DNA from: Margaritispora aquatica
Taxonomy: Eukaryota; Ascomycota; Leotiomycetes; Helotiales; Discinellaceae
NCBI GenBank assembly: GCA_007644065.1
Contig: VJWN01000002.1
Location: forward strand, 1,823,831 to 1,887,830
DNA length: 64,000 bases
Direction: 5' to 3'
In this document: in pieces, positions 37,962 through 50,255 of the stretch
Layout: each line of letters begins with the position of its first letter
How positions within the stretch are numbered: the stretch's first letter is position 1
Made by a program: the position numbers and the translations under genes
Notes under the pieces: model-generated
The model's database searches: none
Told to the model about the DNA's origin: nothing
Seen by the model: the letters and a program-made list of their open reading frames with translations, nothing else

Positions 37962-40375
37962 TCACATCATACCTTCCTCGCCGATTCCAGGCAAGCCCAT
38001 ATTAACACCGAGGGGGCCCAGTCCGGCAACAGCCAAGTGACTGTTCAGTTTGAGGTCGGGATTGCAAGGAGGAGAGTGTTGCTTGTGCTAAGGTAGTGTG
38101 AGCGATGAATCAAGAACAACTTGATAAGGGTTACAAGCTTACATATTTGAGGCCGTTCAAGTTCTTGTAACGCTTTCCACAGACATCACATTTGTAAGGC
38201 TTTTCTTTCTCCATACCCAAGGTTCCCGGATATGGCGTGGAGGTCTCTGGGTTGACAATTGAAAATGTACCGTCTCCGTTCTCGTGAAGCTGTTGTGTTT
38301 GATGACCATGGGTTTTGTGATATCTGACATACATTAGCACATTGGGGCCGTGTTTCACAATTTCGGTTCTACTTACTTCAGACCATTCTGGTTCTTGTAT
38401 GCCTTCTCACAACCAATGACTGGACATCTGAACGGCTTGTGCTCCTCGCCCATCATTAGCATTGCCGCAGTGGTTTGAGCATCAACAACACCCATTCCAT
38501 TCATTCCTCCCATCATTTGTTGCTGGCGATAAAGTCTCATCATGTCGTTGTTGCTGCCATATTGACCTTGTGCAAGTCCAAATTGTGCAAATTGTTGCTG
38601 CAGCTGCCTTTGCTGAGGGTAGCCATTAGAATTGTACAATCGTTTTGCTGGTTCGTCGATACATAGATCTAATCCAAGACTGTCACCCATGCCGTAAGGG
38701 AAATTCATGTTGGCCATATTCATGTTCATGTTGCCCATGTTCATATTCATGGGCATGTTCGCGAAGTTATCTTCCATTTCACCAGCTGGTGTACCTGGTA
38801 CCGAAGTGTCAGGGGAGAATTGCTGCTGCTGCTGGATTGGTTGTGCACTAAGTGTTGGAGTATTTACAGATGAGACAGTAGGATTGTTCTGAAAGCCAAA
38901 TCCTGCAGTGGCAGGTGTTGGTGGTTGGGAGGTTCGCAGACCTGAGTGCTGCTGTAAACCACCCGAGCCTAGGTTGATATTCAAGTTTGGTCGTGGTTGC
39001 TGGCCGAACATAGATTGTTGTGGCAGTTGGACTGGCTGCTGATGCATTTGAACGGGTGTTTCTGGCGCATTGTCTAGAGGTCCTATCGCATCATCCATTT
39101 CCATATCCTCTACTCCCTCCATTTCATCGGAAATGACTTGAGCATTCTTCTGAACTGGAGTGGCTGGTTGAGATTGTTGTTGCTGGCGCATGAACTGGAT
39201 TCCACCGACAGCGGAACCTCCTGGTGGCATCTGCAATCCTTGTGGTCGAGGATGTTGTGCTTGTGGGATGTGTAGGTGTTGCGATTGTTGTTGAACTGCC
39301 TGTGCCGCCTGGGCTGCAATAGCTGCTTTGCTATTGGGTGTGGAATTTTCTCTTGCTCGTGCTGCTGCAGACGCGGTTCGCAGTGACTGGGGAGTTTGTT
39401 GAGCATGTGCCTCTTCGTAATGTTGCAATAAATCATGTAAAGTGGGCAGTACTTGGCCACAGCACGCGAAGTCTTTCATGAAGTTGGCCTCGAGTTTGGG
39501 CAAGTATGATGAAGAATGGAAGGAAGGTGACTGATATGGAAATGGTGAAGTGCCAGCCATAATTATACTTGAATGATGTCAGCAATATTCTTATACAATG
39601 CGGCATGATTGAAGCTTTCGAGTGGTGGACTCGAGACTCAATAAGATTGACGAGAACAATAAAGTCTTCCATTCCACGCACGCACGAGCAAGTAGAAGAA
39701 TACTTACTCATCTCTGATCCAACTTCCAACGGAAACGCCTCCCCAGCTCATGCCTTGCACCAGGCTAGACGCCAGCGACTCTCGACGCTGTCGATTGTCG
39801 GCATTTCGATTTGGATTGTTCATAGATATGGGCTTTGCTCCTCCAAAAGATTCCTGCTGGCGACTCCTCCCCAAGCCAGAGTCATATGCTGCCCCGCTCA
39901 TCATGGCGGATGTTCGCGAGTCGACGTCGAGGTAAGTGGCTGCCTTTTTGCCCTGACCGATACCTTGCGATGAGGGCGACGATGATGTATTGCGGGTAGG
40001 TGTGGCAATGTCAATAGGACTTGATGTCATCGGCATTGCTGTAGATGGGAAATCGATGTTGTTGGGTGTTGGCGGCTGATTAGAAAATGGAGAGTCTGCT
40101 GCGTCTGTAGAATCCTCATCGATAAAGCTCACACACTCCTCCGAGTCCAGCGAGTGGTTGCAGTTGGGTTTAACAGTGGTGGAGGTGGAGGTGGTGGTGG
40201 TGGTGGTTGTGCAGGTTGCAGCAGTGGTAGTAGTGGTAGTGGGAGTAGTATTGGAGGGAGAGAGACTTGGGCTTTGGCTGTTCCAGCGAGGGTTCGAGGT
40301 ACTTGTTGGTGGCTGCTCGTTCTCGCCTGCGCCTGTCCTCTGTGCCGCTTTAGTAGTGAATAACCAATCAATCAT
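37962..40375 (-). CDS. SFP1: C2H2 zinc-finger transcription factor SFP1 homologue
   Basis: In yeast, Sfp1 controls ribosome-biogenesis and cell-size genes downstream of TOR. Four exons: 40375-39708, 39567-38377, 38323-38143 and 38087-37962, giving 721 residues. Exon 1 encodes a Thr-rich tract and ends in SVGSWIRD; a short finger-like segment (FACCGQVLPTLHDLLQHYEEAH) opens exon 2. A Gln-rich middle and an Asn/Met repeat follow. The tandem C2H2 pair is conserved: FRCPVIGCEKAYKNQNGLKY around residue 605-625, the linker HGHQTQQLHENGDGTFSIVN, then YKCDVCGKRYKNLNGLKYHK. The tail is HSPPCNPDLKLNSHLAVAG. Each finger is interrupted by an intron after its NGLK(Y). Long noncoding flanks on both sides suggest extensive regulation. 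Confidence 0.93.
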
Positions 40376-40770
40376 GCTTGATCCACTTTCTGCAGCGTGT
40401 TTGTCCGGTTACCGATGTCCCTCAAGAGATGATAATATGGTGGACGAAAACTTGTGAAAGGTGCTGGCTGTCTGTGTACACAACAAAATACCCCAAAGTA
40501 CAAACGAACAAGATAACAATGAGGTTGAAGTAAGGCAAGGCAGGTGCAGGTGCAGGTGTAGGATATAAGAGTTTCAAACAATAAGATTTTAATGGGACTG
40601 AGAGGAAAGTACAAAGCAACCTTCCACGAGAAAGGTAAGATAGGTATGTAGGTAAGGTAGTATGTTTGGACCGTTTAAAGAAGTGTCCGAGAATTAGGTT
40701 GACTCTAAAGTATATATATCCCTTAGGTAGGTCGCTAGGCACGTAAGAGGTTATTAAGTAGGTGGGAATG

Positions 40771-40810
40771 TAAGGGTAAGGGTAAGGGTATGGTAGGTAG
40801 GTAGGTAGGT
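40771..40810. repeat. TAAGGG x3 followed by (GGTA)n microsatellite
   Basis: Three tandem TAAGGG units (40771-40788) are followed by about four and a half GGTA units. Seen directly. This is not the TTAGGG telomere repeat. Confidence 0.85.
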
Positions 40811-41130
40811 GATGATCTTGAATGAGAAGTCCCGTTCTTCGTTTGTCTCTTATTAAAAAGAAGGCAAAGGATAGGATAGAATAGGCTGTTGTCTATCGGA
40901 TATGATATCTAGATAGATCGTAGGTCGATTTTCAAAGCGGTTAAAGTGAAAGGAATGGAATTACGCTGAAGTGGCGGGCTAAGGCAGGAGTTAAGTAGTA
41001 CGAGAAAGTACTCGGAGACTCTATCTAGACTCTTTAACAAGGTGATGGGATTCGTAGCGGTGTACGTCCGTAAAGGGCCAGTTTTATGCTTCGATCCTCA
41101 AGACATTCCTATTTCCGACAGTTGTCCAAA

Positions 41131-41160
41131 CATCCCATCCCCATCCCATCCCATCCTATC
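41131..41160. repeat. CATCC-rich simple repeat
   Basis: Tandem imperfect CATCC units are seen directly. Confidence 0.8.
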
Positions 41161-42510
41161 CCACCTCATCTGATCCCAACCGCATTTGAACGGGCAAATC
41201 AATTCTTACGCTATTTTGGTTGTCGTGGACGTCGTGGACGTCGTTGCAAATCCACGGTCGTCATGGATTGCCAGCATTATTACTTCATAACTGGTCTGAA
41301 TACATGAAAGGCCTCCACTATTTCACTCCAACTCTTGCAACACGAACCCAATATAAAGTCTATTCTTTGGAGAAGCGAACTAGCAGTGCTCTATTGCAAC
41401 TTACAAGGGAGATGCAGGGGCGAGTCATTCTCCGTGCAGTCCATCCACGTCCATCGAACTCCGAATTTCAGCGAGTCGTGTTTACCTTTAATTCCCCCTC
41501 CGAACGGGTTCCTCAAGACTCCATCCATCCATCCATCCAGTCTGATGTTCAGCCCTTCAATTGCCTTCGGCTAAGCCCTCCTACAGCATTTGAGGCAACC
41601 ATGTCTGACGGCCTTACCAAGCTATTCTCCATTTGGTGTCAAAGTGGTCAACGCTTCGGACAGGCTGGGCTGGTTTGATTTCATATAAAATGACGAATCA
41701 GCGGCGACTTGGTCGTCCAAATACCTGTGGTTGTTGCGCTTTTCAACCAAGCTGCAGCCATACATCGCTATCCTGAAGAACGTTCCATCCTTGAACATGC
41801 TTCAAATTGCAAGGATATCACGTGTGAAGGTTGCATCTTTGCATATCACTATGCATCCAGGCGAGCGGCTCGTCAGAGAAGCCCTGCAATCTTGCTTCAA
41901 ATCGTTGATCTGGGAACGATAGGAGATAACAGATCAGATTCAAAAGAGCTGAGGATGACCGAGGACAGGTGAGGTTACTGGTGAGATGGCCAGAAGATCA
42001 TCAGATGCTTGGAAGTTGAAGATAGCGGAGTATACACTCCGAGTAAGCTGTACGAGTACCGTTCGTGCCACTGGTCCGTGGAGTTGTCTGAATCTCCAAG
42101 CAGATCTTGAAACCGGTAGATATTCCATATACAGATGTGAAAGCCGATCGAGGGAATTGATGCAAGGAAAGCAGCCAACCGTTGAAACATCCATGAATAA
42201 CTTCCAGCCGCGAGCCTAGGCGAGATAATCATGATTAGGCACAGCTTGCGAGCTGGCACGAGAGTTCAAAGAAGATGCAGATCTAGATCAACGCTCTATG
42301 GTTTTGAGCAACAAAGCCAAACACACCACATTGTGACTTGGGAATAAATCGATAACGATGCCAATGTCTTCTTAATAAGCGAGAATTTCAGCTTTGATGG
42401 TGATCTCGTGAAATGCGATAAGCGAGGTTGTCTCTCCTCTATTCGCAGTTGAGATGAGATAGAGATCCTTGCTCAGCTTGTGATAGATGTATGTAACCTT
42501 GAAAGCTGGC

Positions 42511-42527
42511 AATCAATCAATCAATCA
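42511..42527. repeat. (AATC)4 microsatellite
   Basis: About four perfect AATC copies are seen directly, in the SFP1/RCF2 gap. Confidence 0.85.
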
Positions 42528-43345
42528 CTTGGAGGTAAAGTAGGTACCTAGATATCCCATACTACCTGAGAAGCAAGAAGCAAGAAGCATCATCGAAAGG
42601 AAAACACGGCGGAGCAGATATACTCCTTATATGTGTAGCTATATCTGTACCTGCACCGGTATCGAGCAAATTTTGATGTAAACATTGCGGGCATAACCGG
42701 TTCATTAATAATCGGCGAACAATCGGGATTTGAATGGGAGCGAGTGGGCAGATACTTCGGGGATTGTTAATACTCAGGTATATTTATCCAACCTCGACGT
42801 ATAATTATGAATTCCATCGCCAATAAATGAAGCCCAATGAGGCTGTCAAGCTTTCATCCACACACCTGGGTGTGTACGTAAGAAGGCAAACGCCTCACTC
42901 CGTCAGACCACAATCCGAGAATTCGTTGATGTCATTCGATTTGTGCTGCGAAGAGCTTACAAGTCCAAACTTCACAACCTCCCCACCCTATCACGGTCTC
43001 TTAGATTCTGCTATTTCGGGATTTGAATCTTTCCACGACCTCGAAGATTTATACATATTGTTTGTTGGCCTACCTCTGTTGTTGCTTGCAATTGTTCATC
43101 ACTTACTCCTTCTGTAGTTGACTACATCGCATTACCTTGATCTTTCACGAGCAAACATACTCAAATTCGAACATACGTCAGACGAGCAGATTGAACACAG
43201 CCCTTGTCGAAAAATTCAAAAATCCAGTCATCGAAAACTCAATTGCGTTCCAGCTCCAAAGTAGGACCTGCCGACATACAAGAGTCAGCTTGAGCAACCT
43301 CCCCGAAGCTATCTTCGTCCAACAAATACACATATCCTCTTCACT

Positions 43346-44261
43346 ATGAAGATCCTCACAAAGGAAGAAGAGGCTGCCCATTACAATGCTACAGTCAAAG
43401 GAGGTATCACCGGTGGTCTGATTGGATTAGGAGTGGTAAGCACCCCCCTATAGTTTTCACCTCCATACACACAGTATTGCCAGGAGGTTCTCCAAGCTCA
43501 AGAATTCTATTTCCCATCTGTCATCGATCCCAAGCATCAAAACACCCAACTAACTTACCCTCCAGGGCGCAGCAGTAGTCCTCGGCGCAAACCACCGTTT
43601 TCCCACCTTCCGCTCCCTCACCCTCCCAATGAAGACCTTCCTCACCACGTCCGCCGGCACATTCTCCGCCATCGTCAGCGCAGATCGAGCATCACGCTCC
43701 TACGAAGCCGCCCGTGATCCACAGCGCCAGTACCGGGACCGCGCAACAGCAGACCTCGAAGCCATGCGAGCAAACGAGTCTGGGTTCCAACGGTTCATGG
43801 AATGGGGCCGCGAGAACCGATACTCCATCGTCACGGTGTCATGGGTAGCGTCCATGGGTATCGCACTGGGTCTTGTGGGACGGAATCCATATCTGAGTCG
43901 TGCGCAAAAGTTGGTGCAGGCCAGAGTCTACGCCCAGGGCTTGACGCTCGCGGTGCTGATCGCTACGGCGGCGTTCGAGGTCGGTGATGCGAGTAAAGGC
44001 AAGGGAAGGTGGGAGACGGTTCAGATTTTGGATCCGGATGACCCAGAGCATAAGCACATGATTGAGAAGCGCATTCATCACGAAGCATATGAAGGAGAGG
44101 ATTTATGGCGTGGTACGTTCTCTTTTCCCTCAACGTTACCAAAACCGTCACTAACCCATTTTATAGATATGGTCGCAGCCGAAGAGCGCAAGATCGCAGC
44201 CCGACGAAATATCGCCTCATCCTCACCATCCTCTTCGAAGAAAGACGAGCCCAAGAACTAG
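43346..44261 (+). CDS. RCF2: Respiratory supercomplex factor 2 (HIG1-domain inner-membrane protein)
   Basis: Mitochondrial inner-membrane protein that associates with cytochrome c oxidase and bc1-oxidase supercomplexes. Exons 43346-43435, 43566-44112 and 44167-44261 give 243 residues. The N-terminus MKILTKEEEAAHYNATVKGG closely matches the yeast Rcf2 start, followed by a glycine-rich helix and a second hydrophobic segment. The HIG1 signature QKLVQARVYAQGLTLAVL lies near residues 145-160. The C-terminus is charged and Ser/Lys-rich. The length fits the family (yeast Rcf2 is about 224). The gene is divergent from SFP1. Confidence 0.9.
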
Positions 44262-44847
44262 GTCAGGCAAAAGTATAAGCAGGTTGCTGCCAAGGAGAGC
44301 GTCGTTTAAGATGATGTGACGGTCAAGTGGTACTGAGAAGCTTGTGTGGGGTAAAGAGGATGAGGTGGGCGACACATGTCGATGGCTGAGAGGGAGAGAA
44401 ATCGGCCGAATGAATCCATTTCATGGCTGGAAAGTTGTTCGTATATCAGAATCATGATCAGGAATTGTCGATTTGGGGAGAAAAGCTCTACTTTACGAGG
44501 GATTGCGGATAATGTGGATGAACATCATCAATTCATGAATAGAATACAAGAAAAAACTGTACTATATATATGTATAAATTACACTCATGTCATAAATTCA
44601 TGGAAACATCGCCTGCCTCCATACACGCTCGCTCGCTCGCTTGCTAAAATCGCAACATTGATCCAATCAGTCGATCAACCAATGAATACACTGCGAAATC
44701 CGATTGCAAACATGCCATTTTCAACCCCGTTCCGCCCTGCCAAGAATGCTATGGTGTTGTGCTCAATCGGAATATAACCGAATCTCCTGAAAAAGGGGAG
44801 TGGCTCGCTTATTCACCCAACTCCTGCTCGTTGTCCAAAAAACACTT
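44262..44847. other. Convergent intergenic interval
   Basis: About 590 bp between the RCF2 stop and the kelch gene stop, with a GCTC simple repeat near 44627-44640. No gene seen. Confidence 0.35.
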
Positions 44848-46416
44848 CTATACATCGATGATGAAATGGCTGATCTGGCTATAATACGCATGTACAGCAA
44901 GTTCCAAGATTTGCACATCGCCAAACACCTCGCCTCCATCGAAGCCACCGATCACGATCAGTCGACTGTCGTGGAGGACTGTCCCGTGATATCCTCGTGG
45001 TTTAGGAGCTTGCCCGTAGATTTTCCGCTTGTCCCATACCATCGTCACGAGATTGAGTAGTAGGACCTCGTTGCTGTATTCGACTCCATCGTGGCCACCA
45101 ATGACGAAGAGGTAGGATCCTACGATGGTTGCTGTGTGGCTTAGTCGTGGGTAGGAGAGCGGGATGTGCACGGGTGAGAAAGCCTGCGTTTCTACATCGA
45201 AAACCCATACGTCTCGAAAACACTCGCCACCGTCCGAGCCACCGAATATGATGAGTTTTGAACCTACCATGTTTGCTGTGTGATAACCTCGTGCTTTCGG
45301 TTTCGTCCTATCCTCCACTGAGCTTGGTGAGGGTGCTGAGATGAGCTTCCACGACATCTTGCTAGTGTCTGCCACGTCTAACCTCCAGACGTCGTTCAAG
45401 GCCCTTACTCCATCACCGCCTCCAAAAACATATATACCATTCCGCCATAAGCAGGCCGTGTGTGCTCGTCGTTTGCTAGGCTGTTTGTCTCCACTGATTT
45501 TTGGTTTCGACCAACGGAAATTAACCGTGTCCAGAACATAGACATCATTGTAATATGCTGGACCATCGCCTCCACCAAATATAATGAGCTTCTTTCCAAC
45601 TGCCGTGCAAGTCATTGCTCGTAGCGGCACTGGAATTTCACCACATACAAACGGACTCGAGAAATAAAATGCATCAGCATCTATCACGTAAAGTTCGTTG
45701 AAGCATGACCTCGAATCGCAACCTCCAAACACGTATATATTTGATCCTATGAGGGTAGTGGTATGTGCTCGTAATGGTGTATGAGCAACTCCTGATACTG
45801 GAGCTCGAGACCAGTACATGCCACTTGCAGGCGCAGGCTCAACTTCCGGAGCCGTCTTGGGATCCGGCAATGGAGGGAATGAGGAATGAGGTCCTCGAGG
45901 CTGCCTCTGTGATGGAGTTATAGTTCGTGTGGGGGTGGGGGAGGGTCCGGCAGATCCAGGCTTTACAGCAATTGCAGATGTCGATCGAAGATTGGGTATT
46001 CGGCGGGGGTCTGTCGAGGGTGGAGCTGGCGTTGTAGCAGCTGAAGGAGACAACGTACTCTCTGGCTTTGGAGCCTGAATAGTAGGTCCGTTTGCATGTG
46101 CCGTGGGAGGTTTCGATAGAGATTTGGACGAGGTCAGAGAAGGATCTTTCTGGCTTTGAGACAAGGACTGTGATCGTTGTCGAAGTGCCAGCTCAGACGC
46201 TTTTTTCCTTCTGTCTTGACTCTTTGTACTCAAGTGTCCCGGTGTATGACTCCTTGATGGAACCGATTCCTTTGTGGGCTCTCCATCTTCAGGTATATCC
46301 GCAGGTCGTGTGTCGGATGGTGAGAGCTGGATAATCTTCTGAGAACGCATGAGTTTGCTGGTCGTTTTGATCGCTGCTGGACGGTGCTTCTCGGACGATC
46401 GCTGAGAGTCAGCCAT
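44848..46416 (-). CDS. Kelch-repeat protein
   Basis: Single-exon gene of 522 residues. The first 200 residues are disordered, rich in Ser, Pro and Lys. From about residue 200 to 515 six kelch-type blades follow, each with a paired-Gly strand such as IYVFGGCD (229), LIIFGGGD (284), IYVFGGGD, LIIFGGSD, LFVIGGHD and LIVIGGFD, and conserved downstream Tyr/Trp. This builds a six-bladed beta-propeller, normally a protein-interaction platform. The C-terminal end (DVQILELAVHAYY) is family-like. Fungal propellers of this type include Ral2- and Kel/Tea1-like polarity proteins, but I cannot assign this one to a specific orthologue. The start MADSQRSSEKH has no competitor. Confidence 0.87.
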   Translation of the reverse strand: MADSQRSSEKHRPAAIKTTSKLMRSQKIIQLSPSDTRPADIPEDGEPTKESVPSRSHTPGHLSTKSQDRRKKASELALRQRSQSLSQSQKDPSLTSSKSLSKPPTAHANGPTIQAPKPESTLSPSAATTPAPPSTDPRRIPNLRSTSAIAVKPGSAGPSPTPTRTITPSQRQPRGPHSSFPPLPDPKTAPEVEPAPASGMYWSRAPVSGVAHTPLRAHTTTLIGSNIYVFGGCDSRSCFNELYVIDADAFYFSSPFVCGEIPVPLRAMTCTAVGKKLIIFGGGDGPAYYNDVYVLDTVNFRWSKPKISGDKQPSKRRAHTACLWRNGIYVFGGGDGVRALNDVWRLDVADTSKMSWKLISAPSPSSVEDRTKPKARGYHTANMVGSKLIIFGGSDGGECFRDVWVFDVETQAFSPVHIPLSYPRLSHTATIVGSYLFVIGGHDGVEYSNEVLLLNLVTMVWDKRKIYGQAPKPRGYHGTVLHDSRLIVIGGFDGGEVFGDVQILELAVHAYYSQISHFIIDV

Positions 46417-47248
46417 TGTGTCTGCGCCGTGTATATTTGAAGCTGTAGGTGCCTATGCTCATTGTCTGCCAAAAGTCCACGAGGTGAAGTAATGAAGGGG
46501 AGAAAATTGCTGAGATCCGAGGGCTGTTGAGGTCGCATGAAGATAGTTCTGCTACTACCCTGCACTAGTTTCAGGAGAAGATCGGCTGAACAAGAAGTCT
46601 GACCAACAGATGCAGAAACGGAGATTTGCCCTGCACTAGCTATACCAATGATAGTTACGACATGATTGTCAGACTATATACAAAGTACTTACTCATATAC
46701 AGATGAGTGTTTGGGTATGATAGGTGAGATAGGTATATGAATAGAACATTATGGCAGTCACCAACTGGAGTGAACTGGAGTGAGACCTGGCATTACCGCA
46801 AATAATGCTCTGACCAACCACTAAATCACTACCTAAACACGCCTGCAACAGCCTGGCCACGAACTGAAAAGCACGGTTCAGGGGGAATGTGGAGAGGAAG
46901 CAAGGGAGATTGTTAGCCGAGAATCAGCCGAACCAGTACCGGTTCCTGTTCGGGAGGCTGGGGCTGGGGCTGGGGCTGGTTTAGCTTATCGAGCTATCGT
47001 GCTATCAAAATCTCTCCCGCAGCCACAGGCCAAAAATTTATATCGAGAATATCATCATCGCGGGGCAAAAGATTCAATTGCTTACAATTACAGATGATTC
47101 TTTTCAGCATACCATCTTCTTAGACAGCTTGCAGTCTTGTTCGAGATTACGCACAATTGAATCAATAAATTCGACAAAGAATAAAGAGCCTGTTAAAGCA
47201 TAATAGCTATCGCCCACTCTTTACTAAAAGACTCTGGTAGCATTTAAA
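46417..47248. promoter_or_regulatory. Divergent promoter region, kelch gene / DUS3
   Basis: About 830 bp between two divergent starts. It contains a CTGGGG simple repeat at 46958-46979. No factor site was recognised. Confidence 0.4.
46958..46979. repeat. (CTGGGG)n simple repeat
   Basis: About 3.7 perfect CTGGGG units are seen directly. Confidence 0.85.
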
Positions 47249-49596
47249 ATGTCCGAACCAGTGTCAAATCCTCTCGACTTGGAGCAGTCTCTGAAGAGGC
47301 CTCCTCCTGGCGATCAATTGGAAGAATCGCACCCTGCACAACCAATCTTTCCCGGAGATTCTGTAATGACACAATCTGAGAAGGTCGACAGAAATGGTGT
47401 CGATGATTCCGAAGAACCAGTTGCCAAACGTGCAAAGTTCGAGCACTCCGGCCAATCTGCCATAGCCCCATCAGAAGCTGCTACAAAGGTGGATTCTAGG
47501 GATCAATCTCGAGGAGTCGCTATGATCAAGTCGGAATATCTCATTGCCACTCCTCCTACCAGAAGCAGTCGCGGTGGTCCTGTTGACGATGATGCGGCAG
47601 AAGGGCGGGGAACAGATGACAGAGATAGAAACGGTGGTGGGGATGGTGGCAAAAGAAATAAAAAGAAAAAGGACAAGGGCCAGAACAAAGGACGACAATT
47701 TGGCTCTTGGTACGATGCTGTTAAGCTCTGCAACACACTCGCAAACACACCCGAGTTCTCGCCAAAGCCTTGCCGATTTGGAGACTCGTGCAAATGCTCT
47801 CACAACCTGCGCAAGTATTTGAAAGATGGCAAGAAAGGAGACTTGACTACGTTTAATGGTAAATGCCCAGTTTTCGAAGCATATGGCACATGTCACGCTG
47901 GATGGAAGTGTCGATTTGTCGGAAGCCATTCAAAGGAAATTGTCAGGGAGGATGGACGCAAAGAACTGGTACTTATCGAGCAGGAAGGTGCCAGCATCGA
48001 TGATGATGAGAATGAAACTCGGAAAGGCGTCTACAACATCGTTACAACGGAACAGAAACTGAACCTGGCTAAGCGAGTCACACCTACAGAGAGGTCTGAC
48101 AAATACGCAGAATGGATGGATCAGGATCAAAAGGAGATGGAGAAGATATATCAAAGAAAGAAAGAAGCGTCTGATGAGGCCATGGAAGATAATAGAGCTC
48201 AATTCGTTGATCCACCCTTTCTGCCTTCTGAGAAGCGAAGAATCTACTTTGGTCCAGAGACACCAGTTCTAGCACCACTAACTACACAAGGAAATCTTCC
48301 ATTCAGGAGATTGTGTGTTGAACTCGGAGCGCAGGTTACTTACTCGGAAATGGCCATGACAATGCCTCTGATCCAAGGTCTCAAGTCGGAATGGGCATTG
48401 ATGAAGGCTCACGAGCTCGAAATTTCACCACCACGATACACTCCTACATCTATAGTTCAAGGTTATGACAATACGAAGGACTTGAAATTTGGAGCCCAGG
48501 TATCAGCTAACAAGCCAGGCCAAGCGATGAAAGCTGCTGAGGTTATGAGCAAGTACCTTCCTCACTTACGAGTGATTGACTTGAATTGTGGTTGTCCTGT
48601 AAGCTACCAATGACTTTCTCCATAAAATTACACATCTAATATTATATCTCTAGATTGACTTGGTCTACAAACAGGGTGCGGGCTCGGCATTGTTAGATGC
48701 TCAGTCCAAGCTCGAAAAAATGATTAGGGGCATGAACGTCGTTTCTGGCTTGATTCCCATCACAGCCAAGATCCGCATGGGGACCAAAGATGACAAGCCA
48801 ACAGCTACAAAGCTAATTGAAAGACTGGCATTTGGTGGCTACGAAACCCGTCAGAGACTGGGAGCTCCGGGGTGCGCGGCCATCACACTGCATGGCCGAA
48901 GTAGACAGCAACGATACACCAAACAGGCTGATTGGAGCTATATCGCAGAATGTTCTGCTTTAGTCAAACACTACAATGAGACGAAGGATAAATTGACGGA
49001 TACCATCAACGAAGCTGATGAACGTACACAGGCGAATACAAAAGATGGTCGGATGTACTTCATTGGTAACGGCGACTGTTACTCTCATGTCCAATATCAG
49101 GATGATGTCCAAAATTCCAAGGTCGACACAGTCATGCTAGCTCGTGGTGCATTGATTAAGCCTTGGGTATTCGAGGAGATTGAGACTGGACAATATCTGG
49201 ATAAGTCGGCAACTGAACGTCTTGGATATGTCGAGAAGTTCGTCAGGTATGGGCTTGAAGCTTGGGGATCGGATGAAGTAGGAGTTGGACAGACACGACG
49301 TTTCTTACTAGAATGGCTTAGTTTTGCTCATCGCTATGTTCCGGTCGGACTTCTTGAGCACCTGCCGCCTAGTTTGCAAGACAGACCTCCAGCATATAGG
49401 GGGAGGAACGACATGGAGACCTTATTAGCCAGTGACAACTATATGGACTGGATCAAAATCAGGTAAGTTCTTCTAAATGCCGATTGAATCTTTACTAATG
49501 TCCTATAGTGAAATGTATCTTGGGCCTGCCCATGAGAACTTCCAATTCCAACCTAAGCATAAATCAAATAGCTATGAAATTGAAGCCGAGGGATAA
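47249..49596 (+). CDS. DUS3: tRNA-dihydrouridine(47) synthase Dus3
   Basis: FMN-dependent enzyme that reduces uridine 47 of tRNAs to dihydrouridine. Exons 47249-48598, 48654-49462 and 49509-49596 give 748 residues. The N-terminal half has a Lys-rich linker and CCCH-like zinc fingers ([16 protein letters not shown] and [22 protein letters not shown], about residues 170-235) typical of Dus3. The catalytic TIM barrel begins [15 protein letters not shown], with [21 protein letters not shown] holding the active-site cysteine region across the first intron. [18 protein letters not shown] and [13 protein letters not shown] are the FMN-binding end. The tail ends EIEAEG. Confidence 0.94.
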
Positions 49597-50255
49597 TGGC
49601 AACGTCAGCGCTTGGAAATAAGCATGATATCCAGACAGATGTTCACAAGCTTATATAGGCTTGACATCAAAGATAAATAACTCAGTACTATAAGTAAGAT
49701 AAATCAGTACCAATGCTAGGGACTTTGTGAAGTGCACAACTCTTTGGCGAATAGGTGTACATGTGAGGTTTCATCATGAACATCCAACTTTTGTAATCAT
49801 GCCAAAGCCTGTAATAGAGAAGCAACAGTTCGGTGTCCCCGCCACAATATGAATATCTTGGTTATCCCATTATGTTTTAGCGTGTATCACGTGTGAATTC
49901 TGAGCTGGAGTTGAGCCAGGTGATGGCCCCTGCACTTTTCCCTGAACTTTGATGACGTTGAAGCTCGAGGCAACGAAACCAGGCCCAAGCCACAAACTAC
50001 AATCCTACAAAACTCCACGATCTCTCCACCAAGTCACCAAGACCACAAACCACAATTGACTTTCTTGACTCTTGCACAAAGTACGTTCTGATTTTTCCTC
50101 CTATCCAGCTCTTTGAGATCAATTTATTCTTGAACTGCTTCTTTGTCCTCTACAACGCGTTAAAAACACCTCCGCAGCATCAACTGACCAGCTGAATAGC
50201 ACACAATCACAAAACCAACTTTTCGAAGCAGCCGCAACGCTCTTAGTTATCCAAG
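49597..50255. other. Intergenic interval DUS3 / BAP31-like
   Basis: About 660 bp. It probably contains the DUS3 3' UTR and the promoter and 5' UTR of the downstream gene. No further feature was seen. Confidence 0.35.

Larger units (their letters stand above)
40376..43345. promoter_or_regulatory. Long upstream region of SFP1 and divergent RCF2
   Basis: About 3 kb between divergent starts. It contains several low-complexity tracts, including (GGTA)n near 40790-40810 and CATCC repeats near 41131-41160. No complete gene was recognised, and regulatory function is assumed from position. Confidence 0.4.

Noticed and set aside
40771..40790. Telomere-like G-rich repeat
   Set aside because: The unit is TAAGGG (three copies), not TTAGGG on either strand, and it lies next to another microsatellite in an intergenic region.
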